Assembly: GCA_963669315.1 (NCBI GenBank)
Contig: OY770021.1
Span: 2,604,001-2,668,000 of the forward strand
From: SZUA-547 sp963669315
GTDB lineage: Bacteria; Pseudomonadota; Alphaproteobacteria; Rhodobacterales; Rhodobacteraceae
DNA length: 64,000 bases
Direction: 5' to 3'
Part shown: positions 56,833-64,000 of the stretch, in pieces
Numbering within the stretch: the stretch's first letter is position 1
Layout of the letters: each line of letters opens with the position of its first letter
Position numbers and translations under genes: made by a program
The notes under the pieces: generated by a model
What the model was told of the DNA's origin: nothing
Seen by the model: only the letters and a program-made list of their open reading frames with translations
The model's database searches: none

Positions 56833-57354
56833 GTGGATAGAGCCCAGAAGGAAAAGGTGGTCGAAGACCTCGGCCAGATCTTCTCGGACTCCGGCGTGGT
56901 GGTGGTTGCCCACTACCAGGGCCTCTCGGTCGCTGAGATGTCGGACTTGCGCGCCCAGATGAGTGAAGCTGGCGCTTCGGTCCGTGTCGCCAAGAACCGG
57001 CTCGCCAAGATCGCCCTGGAGGGCAAGGACTGCGCAGGTATCGACCAGTACCTGAGCGGTCAGACGGCTTTGGCTTTTTCCGAAGATCCTGTCTCCGCGC
57101 CGAAAGTCGCGGCGAACTTCGCCAAGAAGAACGAGAAACTCGTGATTCTCGGCGGAGCGATGGGGTCCACCGTCCTCGACGCGGACGGGGTAAAGGCGCT
57201 GGCCAAAATGCCCTCTCTGGACGAACTTCGCGGCAAGCTTGTGGGTCTGTTGCAGGCCCCGGCCGTTCAAATCGCCCGCGTGCTCGCGGCGCCTGGAACC
57301 CAGGTCGCCCGCGTGCTTCAGGCGAAAGCGGAGAAAGAAGGCGAAGCCGCGTAA
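56833..57354 (+). CDS. rplJ: 50S ribosomal protein L10
   Basis: The correct start is the GTG at 56833, preceded by TTGGAG; the longer frame is leader sequence. The 173-residue protein begins MDRAQKEKVVEDLGQIFSDS and has VVVAHYQGLSVAEMSDLRAQ, VRVAKNRLAKIAL and KMPSLDELRGKLVGLLQAP, all typical of L10. Its C-terminal helix carries L7/L12 dimers to form the stalk. It is followed by rplL after 87 bases. Confidence 0.97.
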   Translation: MDRAQKEKVVEDLGQIFSDSGVVVVAHYQGLSVAEMSDLRAQMSEAGASVRVAKNRLAKIALEGKDCAGIDQYLSGQTALAFSEDPVSAPKVAANFAKKNEKLVILGGAMGSTVLDADGVKALAKMPSLDELRGKLVGLLQAPAVQIARVLAAPGTQVARVLQAKAEKEGEAA

Positions 57355-57441
57355 CCGGCGAACAGCGATCGCGAGCCTGGTTCCCAGGGGAAACCCGACG
57401 CCGGAACCGCTCGTTAACCTGAATTGAAATGGAACTGAACA

Positions 57442-57819
57442 ATGGCTGATCTTGAAAAAATCGTCGACGACCTGTCGAACCTGACCGTGCTGGAGGCCGC
57501 CGAGCTCTCCAAGCTGCTTGAGGACAAATGGGGCGTCTCCGCCGCCGCCGCTCCGGTGGCCGTGGCCGCGATGCCGGGCGCCGGCGACGCCGCCGCTGCT
57601 GAGGAGCAGACGGAGTTCACCGTCGTCCTGAAGGCTTTCGGCGAAAAGAAAATCAACGTGATCAAAGAGGTCCGCGCGATCACCGGTCTGGGCCTGAAAG
57701 AGGCCAAGGATCTGGTCGAGGGCGCCCCGAAGGATGTCAAAGCCGAGGTCTCAAAGGACGAAGCCGAAGAGATCAAGGGCAAGCTCGAAGCGGCTGGCGC
57801 CGAAGTCGAGATCAAGTGA
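57442..57819 (+). CDS. rplL: 50S ribosomal protein L7/L12
   Basis: The 125-residue stalk protein recruits translation GTPases. N-terminal dimerisation domain LEKIVDDLSNLTVLEAAELS, an Ala-rich hinge (about 36-55) and the globular C-terminal domain with KINVIKEVRAITGLGLKEAK, DLVEGAPKDVKAEVSKDEAE are complete. It is followed by a hairpin and then rpoB, the usual attenuated junction. Confidence 0.98.
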   Translation: MADLEKIVDDLSNLTVLEAAELSKLLEDKWGVSAAAAPVAVAAMPGAGDAAAAEEQTEFTVVLKAFGEKKINVIKEVRAITGLGLKEAKDLVEGAPKDVKAEVSKDEAEEIKGKLEAAGAEVEIK

Positions 57820-57859
57820 TCCGGCGCGGTTTCGGCCGCGCAAGATCCTTATGAATTTG

Positions 57860-57888
57860 GCCAGCTCCGCCCATTTGGTGGGGCTGGC
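57860..57888 (+). terminator. Attenuator-like hairpin between rplL and rpoB
   Basis: A 12-base-pair stem with two G-U pairs (57860-57871 with 57877-57888) and a five-base loop lies 41 bases after the rplL stop. No T-run follows. Partial termination at this position is known in other bacteria and sets the ratio of ribosomal protein to RNA polymerase subunits. Confidence 0.5.
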
Positions 57889-58076
57889 TCCGCGTCGTCT
57901 CAGGCCCCTTCACGCAAAGGTTGCGTGCAAGGAGGGGGCCTTGGAGGGCGCGACGGGTCCGGGACAGTCCGCGTGGGGTCGTGGACATGGCATGGGACCC
58001 GCCCCACACGGCAGAAGCGCCGCGTGATCGTCTCCCCAGCGATCGCCGGCGCGCAGTGGCTCAGTCGAGGACGTTC

Positions 58077-62180
<4,104 letters not shown>

Positions 62181-62195
62181 GGCCTCGGACATTAA

Positions 62196-62226
62196 GGCGC
62201 GCGCTTCGGACAGCGCGGCGCGCGCC
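62196..62226 (+). other. Intercistronic hairpin between rpoB and rpoC
   Basis: A perfect nine-base-pair GC stem (62196-62204 with 62218-62226) with a 13-base loop lies between the rpoB stop and the rpoC ribosome site. There is no T-run, so it is more likely an mRNA-processing or stability element than a terminator. Confidence 0.45.
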
Positions 62227-62267
62227 AGAGCCGATTGTTTTCAGAGGGCTATTACAGGAGTTCCCTC

Positions 62268-64000
<1,733 letters not shown>

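Noticed and set aside
55202..57442. 746-residue open frame antisense to nusG and the ribosomal protein genes
   Set aside because: It covers several certain genes on the other strand and is explained by their codon bias and high GC.

Overview
The window is chromosomal DNA of a GC-rich alphaproteobacterium, most probably of the Rhodobacterales type. Supporting this are dnaG followed by rpoD with a long acidic insert, the tRNA-Tyr/tRNA-Gly/tuf/tRNA-Trp/secE/nusG/rplKAJL/rpoBC block, an aa3-type ctaD, Cox-type Mo-hydroxylase accessory genes and a UgpABCE-like importer. No taxonomic search was possible, so this rests on gene order and protein character.

Layout. (1) 1-6.6 kb: conserved left flank with the dnaG 3' part, rpoD, a secreted RTX-repeat protein and a secreted coiled-coil protein. 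(2) 6.9-22.4 kb: a mobile-element graveyard. An integrase gene is split by an IS30-family element. Two identical IS630-family copies bracket a membrane-protein gene and a secreted-protein gene. AT-rich glycosyltransferase genes lie on both sides of a nest of IS3, IS5 and IS66 sequences. A 72-bp palindrome derived from IS30 ends, a second truncated IS5 copy and a frameshifted IS481 element follow. (3) 22.9-29.8 kb: an apparently intact catabolic cluster with a HAD phosphatase, a GlpR/DeoR-type repressor, a complete UgpABCE-like ABC importer and a class III (GpdQ/CpdA-like) phosphodiesterase. It plausibly imports and hydrolyses a glycerophosphodiester or other phosphorylated polyol. (4) 29.8-33.9 kb: a second graveyard with an IS6 remnant, a phage/plasmid primase remnant, a serine recombinase split by an IS110 5' fragment, an IS481 copy and an integrase pseudogene next to tRNA-Leu(GAG). 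That tRNA is the probable attachment site of the accessory region.

(5) 34-51.9 kb: ordinary chromosomal genes: lipB, an AEC-family transporter, ctaD, a DUF2244 protein, a LuxR-type regulator lacking the receiver aspartate, mgtE, a coxD/coxE/xdhC/mocA-like operon for Mo-hydroxylase maturation, a proline/alanine-rich bitopic protein, a SIMPL-domain protein, an exported M20 amidohydrolase, metY, a YHS-domain protein and rlmB. (6) 52-64 kb: tRNA genes, tuf, secE, nusG, rplK, rplA, rplJ, rplL, rpoB and the 5' part of rpoC, which runs off the window.

Among the many insertion sequences only the IS3-family copy at 17.4-18.6 kb appears to encode intact transposase proteins. The others are truncated, frameshifted or carry premature stops, which suggests an old, decaying integration hotspot. 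I found no CRISPR array, rRNA gene or complete prophage.
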